A stretch of 64,000 nucleotides of DNA from contig NZ_MWVI01000013.1 of the NCBI RefSeq assembly GCF_002087295.1, forward strand, positions 1 to 64,000, given 5' to 3'. Positions 43,444 through 54,462 of the stretch are shown one piece after another. Source of the DNA: Vreelandella lionensis. GTDB taxonomy: Bacteria; Pseudomonadota; Gammaproteobacteria; Pseudomonadales; Halomonadaceae. The stretch's first letter is position 1. Each line of letters begins with the position of its first letter. A program made the translations under genes and the position numbers. The notes under the pieces are model-generated. The model was not told where the DNA came from and ran no database searches. It was given only the letters and a program-made list of their open reading frames with translations.

Positions 43444-44054
43444 GTCACCGCCCCCCGGTGTCGCAACCCGGCCAGCACGGTGCTCATGAGTTGATCCAAT
43501 AGCTCATCGACTTTGAGTTGCTGCCCCTGCCAGTAGCCTAGCCGCTCGTTCAAGCCAAGCTGCACCAAGCCGTGAACGCTGCCCCACAAGGTACGGCCAA
43601 GGCGGCGTGCTTCTAGGTCATCCAGCGCAGGTTGATACTGCTTTAACGATGTCTCCACCTGGGTAAACAGGGCTTCAATCAGGTCGCTCTGGCGCTGGTC
43701 CAACTCCCCTTCCTGGGCGAGCGGGTAGTCAAACAGCAGCTGCCACCGGTAGCAGTCTTCCTCCGCAAACCGCCAATAGGCGTGTGCCAGGGAACGCAGC
43801 CACGGCCCCGGGGCATCCTCAGCCAGGCTGGTAATGGTATGCTGCAAACGTGCGAGGGTTTCGACGTTGACGTGCTGCAATAAATTATTAAAGCTGCCGT
43901 ATAGTTTTAGCAGCGTACTGGGCGCACAGCCCACCTCTCTGGCCAGTGCACGTAGTGATAAACCATAGACTGGCTGCTTAGCCAACCACTCATCACAAGC
44001 GTGCATGACCTGCGCGTGGAGGGCATCGGGCGCATGCTGTCTAGGACGGGCCAT
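43440..44054 (-). CDS. TetR family transcriptional regulator
   Basis: A protein of 204 residues. The N-terminal helix-turn-helix reads LSLRALAREVGCAPSTLLKLY (about residues 31-51), and the C-terminal ligand domain contains GSVHGLVQLGL, the WHG-type motif. It is co-translated with plsC, so membrane-lipid genes may be its targets. A 22-base inverted repeat 62 bases upstream of the start may be its operator. The ligand is unknown. The frame is intact. Confidence 0.85.
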   Translation of the reverse strand: MARPRQHAPDALHAQVMHACDEWLAKQPVYGLSLRALAREVGCAPSTLLKLYGSFNNLLQHVNVETLARLQHTITSLAEDAPGPWLRSLAHAYWRFAEEDCYRWQLLFDYPLAQEGELDQRQSDLIEALFTQVETSLKQYQPALDDLEARRLGRTLWGSVHGLVQLGLNERLGYWQGQQLKVDELLDQLMSTVLAGLRHRGAVT

Positions 44055-44115
44055 GGCGATCTCTTCAGGTCAACGGCAAACAGGGAAGACTGCCTCATCG
44101 CGCTTTAGCGTGAGC

Positions 44116-44137
44116 AAGGTATACGATAGGATACCTT
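44116..44137. promoter_or_regulatory. Candidate TetR operator
   Basis: AAGGTAT-8-ATACCTT is a perfect 7-bp inverted repeat, 22 bases overall, lying between the divergent tetR and SRAP-like genes. The size and placement fit an autoregulatory TetR site. No experimental support. Confidence 0.45.
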
Positions 44138-44243
44138 ACATCGAACACTGTTTTCGACACTAAAACGCGACATTTAACGTATTACTACTCCCCCTCGCCA
44201 TTTTGTATCAGCGCCGCAGGCATCGCGCATTAAGGAGATCGGC

Positions 44244-44931
44244 ATGACGGGACGCCTACACGTACAGCGCCTATCGCTCGCCCGCCTTGCGCCAGACCTA
44301 AAGAGCACCGAGCCACTAATTGAGTCGCCCAATCTAGCCCCGCGTCAACCAGTGTCGGCCTTCCGCCTTGAGCAGGGGCGATTAACGACCACCCCTCTTT
44401 TTTGGGGGCTGACGCCGCCGTGGCTCAAAGTGCTCGACCACGCTCCTCACTGCGCGCGAGCGGAAACGCTTAGCAAGCGGGCCATGTTTCATGAGGCGTT
44501 TAGCGCTCGACGGTGCGTAATTCCTGTCAGCGGCTTTTATATCTGGAAGCCGCAGGCGCGCAGTAAGCAGCCGTTTCTAGTCACCCAAGTGAATCGCGGC
44601 CCGCTGCTGCTCGGCGCGCTCTGGTGCCGTTACCACACAACTCTCACCACTTTTACCGATTCGACGGCGCTGATCAGCGTGCCTGCCAATGCCTGCCTGT
44701 CACCACTGACTGACCGTTTACCGGTGATTATTCCCCCGGAAGCGCTACATCAATGGTTAGACCCCAGCACTGAGCTTACGTCGCTAACACCACTATTGAT
44801 GCCGGCACCGCTGGAACTGTTGGGCGCTTTTCCGGTATCAAAGCATGTGAATAACCCTGCCTACCAGTCACCCTCTTGCGCGCACCCCACAGGGCCAATG
44901 CTGCGCTGGACCGTGTCACAGGAGCCCGTAA
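44244..44931 (+). CDS. Degenerate SRAP (YedK/HMCES-like) protein
   Basis: The fold of the SOS-response-associated peptidase family is clear: NLAPRQPVSAFR, LFWGLTPPW, ARAETLSKRAMFHEAFSARRC, IPVSGFYIWK, DRLPVIIPPEALHQWLD. Yet every catalytic residue is changed. The Cys2 of MCGR is Thr (MTGRL), the Asn before AR(A/S)ET is Cys, the Glu of GFYEW is Ile and the His of IHDRMPVI is Thr. It should not crosslink abasic sites; DNA binding may remain. As written the frame runs on into the following protease gene. Removing one C at 44925-44927 gives a TAA at 44929-44931 overlapping that gene's ATG. An AAGGAG site precedes the start. Confidence 0.8.
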
Positions 44932-47775
44932 TGTTGCCAACCATGTCTGCTATTCCGCCTCGCCTTCAGGCGCGGCGCGCCGTTTTTGGCCTAACCATCG
45001 GCCTGCTCTTGGCCCCTGCCCCTAGCCTTTGGGCGGAAGAGAGCCCGGTTGCCGAGGTCATCACACCCACAATCAGCCCCTTCGATGATCGCGACTACCG
45101 CGTGGTAACGCTCGATAATGGCCTACAGGCGCTGCTGGTCAGCGACCCCGATGCCGACAAGGCCGCTGCTTCCATGAACGTGCGGGTCGGCAGCGCCCAG
45201 GACCCAGACGACCTACAGGGGCTGGCGCACTTTTTGGAACATATGCTGTTCTTGGTCACCGAGCCCTATCCACAATCGGATGCTTACCAGCAATATATTT
45301 CCGACAATGCAGGCTCCCACAACGCCTTTACTGCCCAGCAGGACACCAACTACTTTTTCGATATTGAGCCTTCAGCGCTGCCTGGCGCATTAGATCGCTT
45401 TAGCGAGTTTTTCCTCTCGCCGCTGTTTAATGCTGATCACCTAGAGAGCGAGCGCAATATCGTTCATTCCGAGTATATGGCGCGTATTCGCGATGAATCA
45501 CGCCGCGAGAACGATGTGCTAAACCAGTTGCTCAACCCTGACAATCCCACTACAGGGTTTGCGGTGGGCAGCCGAGACACGCTGGCCAACCCAGAAGGCG
45601 AGGCAACGCTGCGCGAGCGGGTGATCGAGTTCTACCACCGCTACTACGATGCCAACGTCATGAACCTGACGATTGTGGCTCCGCAACCGCTGGACACCTT
45701 GGAAGAGCTAGTAATCGAGCGCTTTGCCGACATTCCTGATAATGACCTAAGCGCCCCCACCATTGATGCGCCGCTGATCGACCCCGACACGCTGCCGCGC
45801 TACGTAGAGCGACAATCGCTGCAGGATCGTCGCCAACACTGCGTTTCTATTTCCCTGTTCCTGACCCTACCGACGAGTATCGCACCAAGCCAACTCAGCT
45901 CATCGCGCATTTACTGGGCGATGAGGGTGATGGCAGCTTGCTGTCGGTACTGCGTGAGTCAGGCTTGGCCGACGGGCTCTCCGCAGGTGTGGGCCGTGGC
46001 GATGGTAACGAAGCGCTGTTTACCATTTCCATCAGCCTCACTCCGGCGGGCGCCGAACGCCTGGACGATATCGAAGCGTCGCTGTTTGCCGCCATTGAGC
46101 AAATACGCGACACAGGCCTAGCCGAATGGCGCTATGACGAGCAGAAAAGCCTTAGCGAGCAGGCATTTCGCTTTCAGCAGCACGGCGCTCCTCAGCAAGA
46201 GGCCACCCGCCTAGCCATGAGCCTCTCCCGCTACCCGGTCGAGGACGTGCAGTACGCCGCGTACCGGATGGACGGCATGGACAGTGAGCGCCAGCAGCGC
46301 TACTTGGACGCGCTGACTCAGGACAACATGCTACGTTTTTACTCTGCCCCGGATGTCGAAAGCGACACCATATCGCCGCGTGGTTTAACACCCAGTGGAA
46401 AGAGCAGTCGCCGACCACCACCGGTCAGGCGCTGAGCGGCTTAGCCTTACCAGAACCTAACCCCTTTATTGCCAGCGACCTCACCCTTCAGGGAGGCCAG
46501 GATGAGCAGCCTACTGCCTTGATCGAGACGCCTACGTTTACCGCTTGGCACATGCCGGACAGCCGTTTTAATACGCCCAGCGTCGAGTGGCGGGTGAGCT
46601 TGCAGCATCCCAGCGCCAGCTACTCGGTGGAAGAAGCGGTACTCACGCGCTTGCTGGCAGGCTGGCTAAACGACAGCCTTAATGAGTCGCTCTACCCCGC
46701 GTGGATCGCCGGGCAGTCGTTTAGCGCTTACGCCCATGCGCGCGGTATGACGCTGTCGTTTTCTGGCTGGCGTGATGGCCAAACACCGCTGATCGAGCAA
46801 GCCCTTGAACAGCTTCAGCAGGCGGATATCTCTACCGGTGCGTTTGAGCGGGTGCGCTATCAGCTACAGCGGGAGTGGCGCAACGCCCCTCAAGCGTCGT
46901 TGACGGGTCAGGCAAGCCGCGCACTAGGTGAAGCGCTACTGACGCCGCAGTGGTCCACTGCTGAACTACTGGAAGCGAGCCAGCGGCTAGAGAAGCGCCA
47001 TTTGGAGAATTTCCGTCAGCGCTTCTTGGATGATTTGTACATCGACGCCATGGCGGTGGGCAACCTGAACGCCGAGCAGGCGCAGGAACAGGCCAATCTG
47101 ATTCGCGGTGCGCTTACGCCACGTTTGACACGCAACGACATTCCGCCGCTGACACCGCTGGAAGTCAGTGATGAGTCAGAAATACTGCATCCTCACAGTA
47201 CCCGCGAAGAGTCGCTGGTGCTGCGTTATCTGCAGGGGCGCGATACCAGCGTTGAGGAGCAAGCTCGCTTGAGCGTGCTGGCCCAGTGGCTGGACACAAC
47301 GTTTTACCAGCAGCTACGCACCGAAGAGCAGCTTGGCTACATCGTTAATGCGGGTTATTCGCCGCTGCTGGAAGCCCCCGGTATTGGTCTGATCGTGCAG
47401 TCGCCGGACGTGGACAGCGGTACGATTGCCGAGCGCATAGATGCCTTTATGAACGACGCGAAAACGCGTCTTAATGCGCTGAGCGATGAGGAACTAGCGG
47501 CCCATCGCCAAGCAGTCCATGACCGCCTGAACCAGCGGGACACTAGCCTGCCGAGCATGGCCAACCGCTATTGGCAGGCCACCGCGCTAGATGAGGTACG
47601 CTTTGACCGTCGCGAGCAGATCGCTGAGCTGGCGCTGGATGTCAGCGTTGAAGAGTTGCAGGCGCTGTGGCCTGCGCTGCTTTCACACCAGTTAGATATT
47701 CGCTTCAACCCCGGCGACTCGCCCAGCGATATCGCCGTCTACCGTGAGGCGCGCACGCCGTTCGACGCGCGCTAG
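44931..47775 (+). CDS. Periplasmic M16 zinc metalloprotease, pitrilysin-like (frameshifted)
   Basis: An insulinase-family protease. Residues 1-40 form a signal peptide (RRAVFGLTIGLLLAPAPSLWA). The inverted zinc motif HFLEH lies in GLAHFLEHMLF, with the third ligand Glu about 75 residues on (ESERNIVHSEY). The C-terminal inactive half has EEQLGYIVNAGYSP. Frame breaks occur near 45830 and 46370-46440. Corrected length is about 948, as in E. coli protease III. The next residue after LEHMLFL is Val rather than Gly, possibly an error. The ATG at 44931 follows CAGGAG by six bases and overlaps the SRAP stop. Confidence 0.88.
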
Positions 47776-47788
47776 CCCCATCGCCAGC

Positions 47789-49280
47789 TCAGGCATCAAA
47801 TGCCTGGGCTGGCATCATAGCCTCAACAAACATCACCAACTCTTCGAGTATCTGGCGCTCTCGGTCTGTTAGCGTTTGCTGATTATAACGCTCGATTTCC
47901 CGAGCAAATGCCTTGAGCGTAAAGCCTGATAGTGCCGGGTCATTCATGCGCATCCAACGAAACGCCTCCCACTGCTCTCGCTCCTCGCCCTCTAAGGTGT
48001 CGGGGTAGCTGCGGGCGCGAAAGCGAAACAGCATCTCTTCCAGGCGTGGGTCTTGAAAGGCGAAGCGCTGCCCCACTAAGTCCCAGGGGTCCATGGCCAG
48101 CACTCGCTCCATCTGCTGACGGTCAGCGGCAGAGAAAAAACTGCCGGAGTAGAGCATTAAGTCAGGGTCTTGAGGCGACTCTTCGTAGCCGCCACTGAAC
48201 ACCTCGGCCACCTTCTGCGCTACACCGCTAGCCTCACGTAGGGTTTTCCAGTGCCCTCGGCAGGCGGCAATATCGATGCCCAGACGCGCGACAATCGCGC
48301 CGTACTCAGCTTTCTGCTCGCCCTCAACATCTTTCAACACCGTGGCTGGAAAGATTACCGGGCAGCGGTTGATATGAATGACTTTGAGCGGAATGCGCGC
48401 TTCTCCTTCAGAAAGATCCTGCTGGCTGACGAACACCCGCTCACGAATCTGCTCGGCGCTGAGCGACAGTAAATCGCCGGGGTCGACGCTTAAATCGTAA
48501 ACGATCACCCCGTTAGGGTTCGTGGGGTGCTCCGCCAGCGGCATCACCAGCGCGCTGCAGCCTCGGCTGGCAGGATAGCGGCGGGGAATATGCAGCAGCG
48601 GCTTGGCGCTGGGCAGGTCCAGCTGCTTGGCCACCGCGCGCTTGCCGCGCAGGCCAAGCAGGAATCGAACAGTTTAGGGTTTCGCGCTTTCAACAGCCGC
48701 GCCAGCGCGATGGTAGGGCGCACATCTGCCACCGCGTCGTGGGCGCCCTCATGGGCAATGCCGTTCGCAGCGGTGAGGTGTTCCAGTTTAAAGCTGGGAG
48801 CACCATCTTCCCGCAGCGGCCACTCAATACCCTCTGGGCGCAGCGCATAGAACGCCCGTACCACGTCGATCAAATCCCAGCGGGAGTTGACGTTTTGCCA
48901 CTCGCGGGCATAGGGATCAAGCAGGTTGCGATAAAACAGATGGCGGGAGACTTCATCATCAAAACGCAGGCTGTTGTAGCCTGCCACGCAGGTGCCGGGC
49001 TCGCTCATGGCGCTCTGCACCTGACGGGCAAACTCGGCTTCGGGAAGCCCACGACGCTGCGCTTTTTGAGGCGTGATGCCGGTAATCAGGCAGGCGGCGG
49101 GGTGCGGCAGGTAATCATCGGCGGGGTTACGTACAGCTCGATAGGGTCGCCGATTTCATTGAGGTCGGCATCGGTGCGTAATGCAGCAAACTGAGCGGGC
49201 CGATCGCGACGCGGATCGGCACCAAAGGTCTCATAATCGTGCCAGAGAAAACTGGCAGGGGCGGCATTCGGTGGCGCCAT
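47789..49280 (-). CDS. sbcB: Exodeoxyribonuclease I (frameshifted)
   Basis: Degrades single-stranded DNA 3' to 5'. The DEDDh catalytic motifs are in SFLWHDYETFGADPRRDRPAQ-like start (D-x-E), CVAGYNSLRFDDEV (second Asp) and GAHDAVADVRPT (His and Asp). The C-terminal SH3-like and helical domains (from about 48630) follow. Frame breaks lie near 49120 and 48660. Two restored bases give 497 residues. A hairpin at 47784-47812 covers its stop and faces the convergent M16 gene. Confidence 0.92.
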
Positions 49281-49408
49281 GGATGCAAACTCCCTTGAGC
49301 GTGACAGCCCACCCATGCGCCGTGACATCTTCCGCTGGATGGGAACAAAAGCTCAAGCCTAGCACACTCGCGACGCTTCCCGCCGCCCCTCTGAGCGCTC
49401 CTTAACGT

Positions 49409-49660
49409 TTAGCTTTTAGGCAGCGTGACGTTAAGCTCCAGCACCGAACAGTTATCTTCGCTATCCAGCGAAATTTGAATGGCGTCGTCATCCACATGCA
49501 CATAACGACGGATCACTTCGAGCAGTTCGCGCTCAAGCAGCGGCATGTAGTCAGGCTGACCACGTTGGCTACGCTGATGCGCCACGATGATTTGTAACCG
49601 TTCTTTGGCCACCGAGGCGGATTTCTTGCGCTCACGCTTCAAGAACTCCAGCAGTTTCAT
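49409..49660 (-). CDS. minE: Cell division topological specificity factor MinE
   Basis: Displaces MinC from MinD and drives Min oscillation. The protein has 83 residues: the membrane-targeting and MinD-binding segment ([20 protein letters not shown]) then the dimerisation domain ([18 protein letters not shown]). The ATG overlaps the minD stop (ATGA). The frame is intact. Confidence 0.96.
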   Translation of the reverse strand: MKLLEFLKRERKKSASVAKERLQIIVAHQRSQRGQPDYMPLLERELLEVIRRYVHVDDDAIQISLDSEDNCSVLELNVTLPKS

Positions 49661-50475
49661 CGACGACTACCCCCAAACATCCTGCTCAGCAGACTTTTAC
49701 GCTGCATTTCATGGAAGCGCAGCGGCATCTCTTCACCTAGCAGGCGCGAAACGGTATCAGTGTAGGCTTGGCCCGCGTCACTTGAAGCATCGTGAGTGAC
49801 CGGAACACCCTGGTTAGACGCACGCAACACCGCTTCTGATTCGGGGATCAGGCCGAGCAGATCAATCGCCAGAATCTCGCGGATATCGTCCAGGGTCAGC
49901 ATATCCCCAGAGGTCACTCGAGCAGGTTTGTAGCGAGTAATCAGCAGGTGCTCTTTCACCGGGTCAAGCCCCTGCTCAGCACGCTGGGTTTTCGAACCTA
50001 GCCGCCCCAGAATACGATCAGAGTCACGCACGGAAGAGACTTCCGGGTTAGTCACGACAATCGCTTCGTCGGCGTAGTACATAGCCAGCTGCGCGCCACG
50101 CTCAATCCCCGCGGGCGAATCGCATAAAATATAGTCAAAATCACCTTTAAGCTGTTCAAGAATCTTCTCGACGCCCTCTTGGGTTAAGGCGTCTTTATCC
50201 CGGGTTTGCGAGGCGGGGAGAATAAACAGATTTTCGACACGTTTATCACGGATCCGCGCCTGGTTTAGCCCGGCCTCTCCTTGAATCACGTTGACGAGGT
50301 CGTACACCACCCGGCGTTCGCAGCCCATAATCAAATCCAGGTTGCGCAGGCCTACGTCGAAATCAATGACGACCGTCTTTTTGCCACGTAGCGCAAGCCC
50401 CGTCGAAATCGCTGCGGCGCTAGTGGTTTTACCGACCCCCCCTTTACCTGAGGTCACAACAATAATTTTGGCCAA
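49657..50475 (-). CDS. minD: Septum-site ATPase MinD
   Basis: A membrane-cycling ParA-type ATPase that recruits MinC. The deviant Walker A motif [13 protein letters not shown] is at residues 10-22. [14 protein letters not shown] and the Walker B-like DSPAGIE follow. The C-terminal amphipathic membrane-targeting helix ([13 protein letters not shown]) is present. It has 272 residues. It is 156 bases after minC and overlaps minE. The frame is intact. Confidence 0.97.
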   Translation of the reverse strand: MAKIIVVTSGKGGVGKTTSAAAISTGLALRGKKTVVIDFDVGLRNLDLIMGCERRVVYDLVNVIQGEAGLNQARIRDKRVENLFILPASQTRDKDALTQEGVEKILEQLKGDFDYILCDSPAGIERGAQLAMYYADEAIVVTNPEVSSVRDSDRILGRLGSKTQRAEQGLDPVKEHLLITRYKPARVTSGDMLTLDDIREILAIDLLGLIPESEAVLRASNQGVPVTHDASSDAGQAYTDTVSRLLGEEMPLRFHEMQRKSLLSRMFGGSRR

Positions 50476-50631
50476 GAGTCACTTCCTTCTTGGAAGTCGT
50501 TCATTGCGAGCACGATTACGTTGCGCTACGCGCATAACGGGAACATCAATGTCATCAAAACAGCACACTTAACGGATAGCGGCCGTGGCGTCGCTAGGCA
50601 TGAAGCATTAACCGCCTCTCAGCCAAGCGGC

Positions 50632-51369
50632 TTACCCCAATGGCTTAATTTCCAGCTGCTCTTTTATGAAATGGACTTCTGCAGAGCGCCCTAAAAGCTG
50701 CGAGTCGATATCTTCCAGCCGCTTATAGTTACCCGCTACAGATAAAAGCTCTGCTTCAAGTTCGCGGCAGTAAATGCCCGCCTGGGTATTGCCATGAATA
50801 CCCGCCAGTGCGCGCCCGCGCAGGGCACCATAAACATGAATACTGCCAGCGGCGAGCACTTCAGCACCGGCATTAACCGCACCGATTACAATCAGGTCAC
50901 TACCTGCAGCGCTGAGCTGCTGGCCGGAACGCACTGTCCCCCGGTAAAGCCGAGTGGTTACGGAAACGGCAGTAGCGGGCTTAATGTCATCATCTTCTGG
51001 CTCGTTCAACGGAGCGACAGTTTCCAACGCTCGTGCGCGCCCCTCTTCAACTGGCGCGAACCAGCCGAGCCCCAGCGCCCATGCCGATTGGCGAATCGGC
51101 TCAGCACCACCACGTACGGCCACGGGTAACAGCTTGTGGTCGCGGCATACGGCGCAAATCCGCTCTAACGCAAGGTGGGGCTCATCGAGTTTTTCCACGC
51201 TAAGCACAACGGGTGTATGCTGAAAGAAAGCGGGAGATTGCGACAGTTTGCCAGCAAGCTGCCGCCGGATACGCTCCGGGTCAGCGCTCGTTAACTCCAT
51301 GACGGTCATCGGCAGCATGCCGCCCTTGAAGGTAAAGGCTACGTCGGCGCTGTTGGCGTTGAGGCTCAT
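50632..51369 (-). CDS. minC: Septum-site inhibitor MinC
   Basis: Blocks FtsZ polymerisation at the poles. The N-terminal domain spans about residues 8-105. The C-terminal beta-helix has RSGQQLSAAGSDLIVIGAVNAGAEVLA-type repeats and HVYGALRGRALAGIHGN, which bind MinD and FtsZ. It has 245 residues from ATG 51369. It heads the minCDE operon. The frame is intact. Confidence 0.95.
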   Translation of the reverse strand: MSLNANSADVAFTFKGGMLPMTVMELTSADPERIRRQLAGKLSQSPAFFQHTPVVLSVEKLDEPHLALERICAVCRDHKLLPVAVRGGAEPIRQSAWALGLGWFAPVEEGRARALETVAPLNEPEDDDIKPATAVSVTTRLYRGTVRSGQQLSAAGSDLIVIGAVNAGAEVLAAGSIHVYGALRGRALAGIHGNTQAGIYCRELEAELLSVAGNYKRLEDIDSQLLGRSAEVHFIKEQLEIKPLG

Positions 51370-51550
51370 GGCCGAACTCCATGTCATGTTCAGGTAAGAT
51401 AAGGGTAGCGCAATCTCGCGCTTTGCGTTGTGAATCGCTGGAAAACCCACAGCGCTACGGCAAAGCTAGGGGACGGCGACGAGGACTGCAACCGCCTGCT
51501 CATCGATGTCTTATTTTTTTCACGTTACGCACCTCTTAGCAGGATGATCC

Positions 51551-54357
51551 ATGCACGGACTGTTACGACGCCTGTTCGCTCCTCGGTGGCAACACCCCGA
51601 TCCCGAGGTGCGCCGCAAGGTACTCCATCAGCTTGACCCTCAGCAAACAGAGCAGCGGGAGGCCCTACACGCTCTCGCCAACGATAGCGACAGCACTATT
51701 CAGTTAGCGGCGCTGCTCGCGCTTGACGATCTCAATGGCCTGCTTGTCTCCTATGAGCAGCACAGCCAGGACGAAGCATGGTTCAACGCCGTTTGCCAGC
51801 GGCTCACCGGGGCTGAGGGCCATGTAGACTTGCAGCAACGCCAAGCTCACGTGGAGAGCCTGACCGATCAACGAGTGCTGAATACGATTGCCATGCAGGG
51901 CGATAACCTGGGGCTACGTCTCACCGCACTAAAGCAGCTGACGAGTGAAGAAGACTGGGTGCAGCAGGCGTGTCATAACAGCGTCGCGGCGGTGCGTCAT
52001 CAAGCAGCAGAGCGGGTCAACGACGAAGAGAACCTCAAGAGGCTGCTTAAAGAGGCGCGCCGTGACCGCCAGGTGGTTCGCTTCGCTAAAGAGAAGCTCA
52101 CCCAGCTGCGTAACGATGCTGAATGGCTTGCAGAACAGCAGGCCCAGCGGGAGCACCTGCTCACCCAGTTAGAGCAGCATGCCCGCGCCCCCTGGGAACC
52201 GCTTGACGGTGGCCGCTTCCGCCATTTAGACAGAGAGTGGCAACACCTCAGTCATCCGCCCAGCGTTAGCCAGGAGCAGCGCTTTCATCAAGCGGTGCTG
52301 AGCTGCCGCAAAACGCTCCACGACCATGAAACTCAAGAGCAGGCCCGCCAGCAAAGCCTTGCCGCCGCGCTGAAGCAGAAAACACCCGCGATCAGCTGTT
52401 GGAAGGGCTAGAAGAGACGCTAGAGGGGCTCACCCACGCCAACGAGCTGACCGCTCAGGACATTGACAGCCTGCGCGCTCAGCGCCAGCTCTTGGGCCAG
52501 CGCTGGCAGTCGCTCTCGGACCTTCACCCGCCGAATGAGGCCACCCAGCAGCGCTACAGCCAAGCGCTCAAGCAGTATGAGCAGAGCATGGAAGCCTGGC
52601 AGCGTTGGCAAACCGTGAGCCTTGCAGTAGAGCAAGCCTTGGCCAAAAGCGATCACGATGGGCTAGCAGAGCACGTCGCCCAGTGCCGCTGGCCAGCGAC
52701 GCTGACGGCCCCATCGTTGCTCGCTCAGGCGCAAAAGCAGCTTGCCACACAACATGCTCCGCCCCAGCAGCCAGGCCTCTCCCTTAATGCGCTTAGCGCT
52801 GAGTTGGATAACTTTGAACCCCTGTTAGGGCGTGGAGCATTTAAAAGTGCCAGCCGTTTACATCAGCGTTTAAAGCCCGCCATTGAAGCGCTGACAAGCG
52901 GCGATGCCAAACCGCTAAAAAGCCGCTTAAAGCACCTGGGTGCGCGGCTTGCCGAACTGCGCGACTGGCGCGGCTTTGTAGCAGGCCCTAAACGTGAGCA
53001 GCTCTGCGCCAGCATTGAGGCATTGGCAGACGACCCGCATATGGCGGAGTCTGCGCTTGACCGGCACCACCGACAACTGGGGAAAGAGTGGAAAGCGCTT
53101 GGTGATGCGGCGGCGAACCGTGAGCAGTCAGCCCGCTTTCGAGCGGCCTCTGACCGGATCCATGAGCGCCTAGCGCCATGGCGTGCACAGCTTGACCAGG
53201 AACGAGAGGCCAACCTGCACGGCCGCGAAGCGCTGTGCGAGCAGCTGGAAACGCTGCTTGCTCAACCCGCTGAAGATGCCGACCCCGATATGCTGCGGGA
53301 GATTCGTGATAAAGCGCGCCACCAATGGCGCCACTACTCTCCGGTGCCCCGGGAGCGCTCCGAGGCCATTGGCCGCCGTTTTGGGGCAATCCGTCACCGC
53401 CTGCAGGCGGTCATTGACCAGCGTGCTGAGCAGATCGCCGCACAAAAGCGTGAGCTGATTGAGCAAGTGCAAGCACTGCAAAACGATAGTGAACAGCCAC
53501 TGGCAACGCGCATTGCGCGCACCAAGCAGCTACAGCAGCAATGGCGCTCGTTAGGCCGCGCGCAAAAAGGGGAGGAGCAAGCACTATGGAAGACCTTCCG
53601 CAGCGCCTGCGACCAGCTGTTTGCACAGCGCGACGCGCATAAGCACGAACAAGCCAACCGCCAGCAGCAAACGCTTGACCAACTGCAGGCCATTATTGAT
53701 GAAATGGATGGCTGGCAACCTACCCAGGCAGATGAATCGGAGCGGCTAGATACCTACCTTGCCAGTATCAGCCAGCTAGAGCCTATGCCCCGCAATCGCC
53801 GTAGCGAAGGGATGCAGCGCCGCCTCAGCGGCATTGTGCGAGCCAAACGAGAGCGTTTAAGCCGCCTAGAAATTGTTGGCAAGGTGCAGCAGTGGCATGC
53901 CTTACTACCGCTAGTGAATGCGCACTTACATGCTGACCAGCAAGCGCTCAATGGTGAGGGCGCACAGGCCGTGGAGGCTACCAGCGAGATATCCATTGAG
54001 CTAACAGAGGCCTTCAGCGAAGCACACCAGCAGCGCAATCACGCTCGCCTTTCTACCCCACTGCCACTTTCAAGTGAGCAACAGAGTGCGTTAGAAGAGC
54101 AGTTGGCACGCCTAAGAGTCCATCTTTCATTGCTCGCCTTAGGCAGCGTCAAACAGCGTGATGAACCACTGCGACTCGCCATTCAAGTTGAGCGCTTAAA
54201 CAGCGGCATTCATACTGAGCGCAGTAAAGCGGATGAGCTGGACGAGGTACTGGTGGCGCTGTTGGCGCTAGGGCCAATGCCTCACAACTTATGGCTGCAA
54301 GAAGTCAATGAGCTGGATAACCTACTGAGCCGTTTGGCCCGCCCGCCCCAGCCATAA
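51551..54357 (+). CDS. Large DUF349 domain protein (frameshifted)
   Basis: A coiled-coil-rich cytoplasmic protein of about 935 corrected residues. The N-terminus (about 20-200) has HEAT-like helical pairs (DSDSTIQLAALLALDDL). At least three DUF349 repeats of the form W..L......E..L...F are seen, with WKALGDAAANREQS, WRHYSPVPRERSEAIG and WRSLGRAQKGEEQALWKTF. One base is missing near 52395. It is divergent from minC by 181 bases. The domain's function is not settled, though some actinobacterial and proteobacterial members have been linked to DNA or ribosome processes. No prediction is made here. Confidence 0.85.
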
Positions 54358-54388
54358 CTCGCTTACACATAGCGCTAGCACACAAAGC

Positions 54389-54415
54389 AAACGGGAGGCG
54401 CATCGCCCCCCGTTT
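54389..54415. terminator. Bidirectional terminator between the DUF349 gene and phbB
   Basis: AAACGGG-AGGCG pairs with CGCC-CCCCGTTT around a three-base loop and is followed by TTTT. It lies 31 bases past the DUF349 stop and 47 past the convergent phbB stop. Confidence 0.8.
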
Positions 54416-54462
54416 TTCGCTTTCTTTCTTGTGAAAAGATCGCTGGTGCTTAATGGTAGGGC

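Noticed and set aside
47784-47812. Hairpin at the sbcB/M16 convergent stops as a strong terminator
   Set aside because: The stem is good, but it overlaps the sbcB coding end and has no T run, so it is only mentioned under sbcB.
42763-49280. A defence island formed by tetR, SRAP, M16 protease and sbcB
   Set aside because: sbcB and plsC are household genes and there are no toxin, restriction or mobile-element genes. The neighbourhood does not look accessory.
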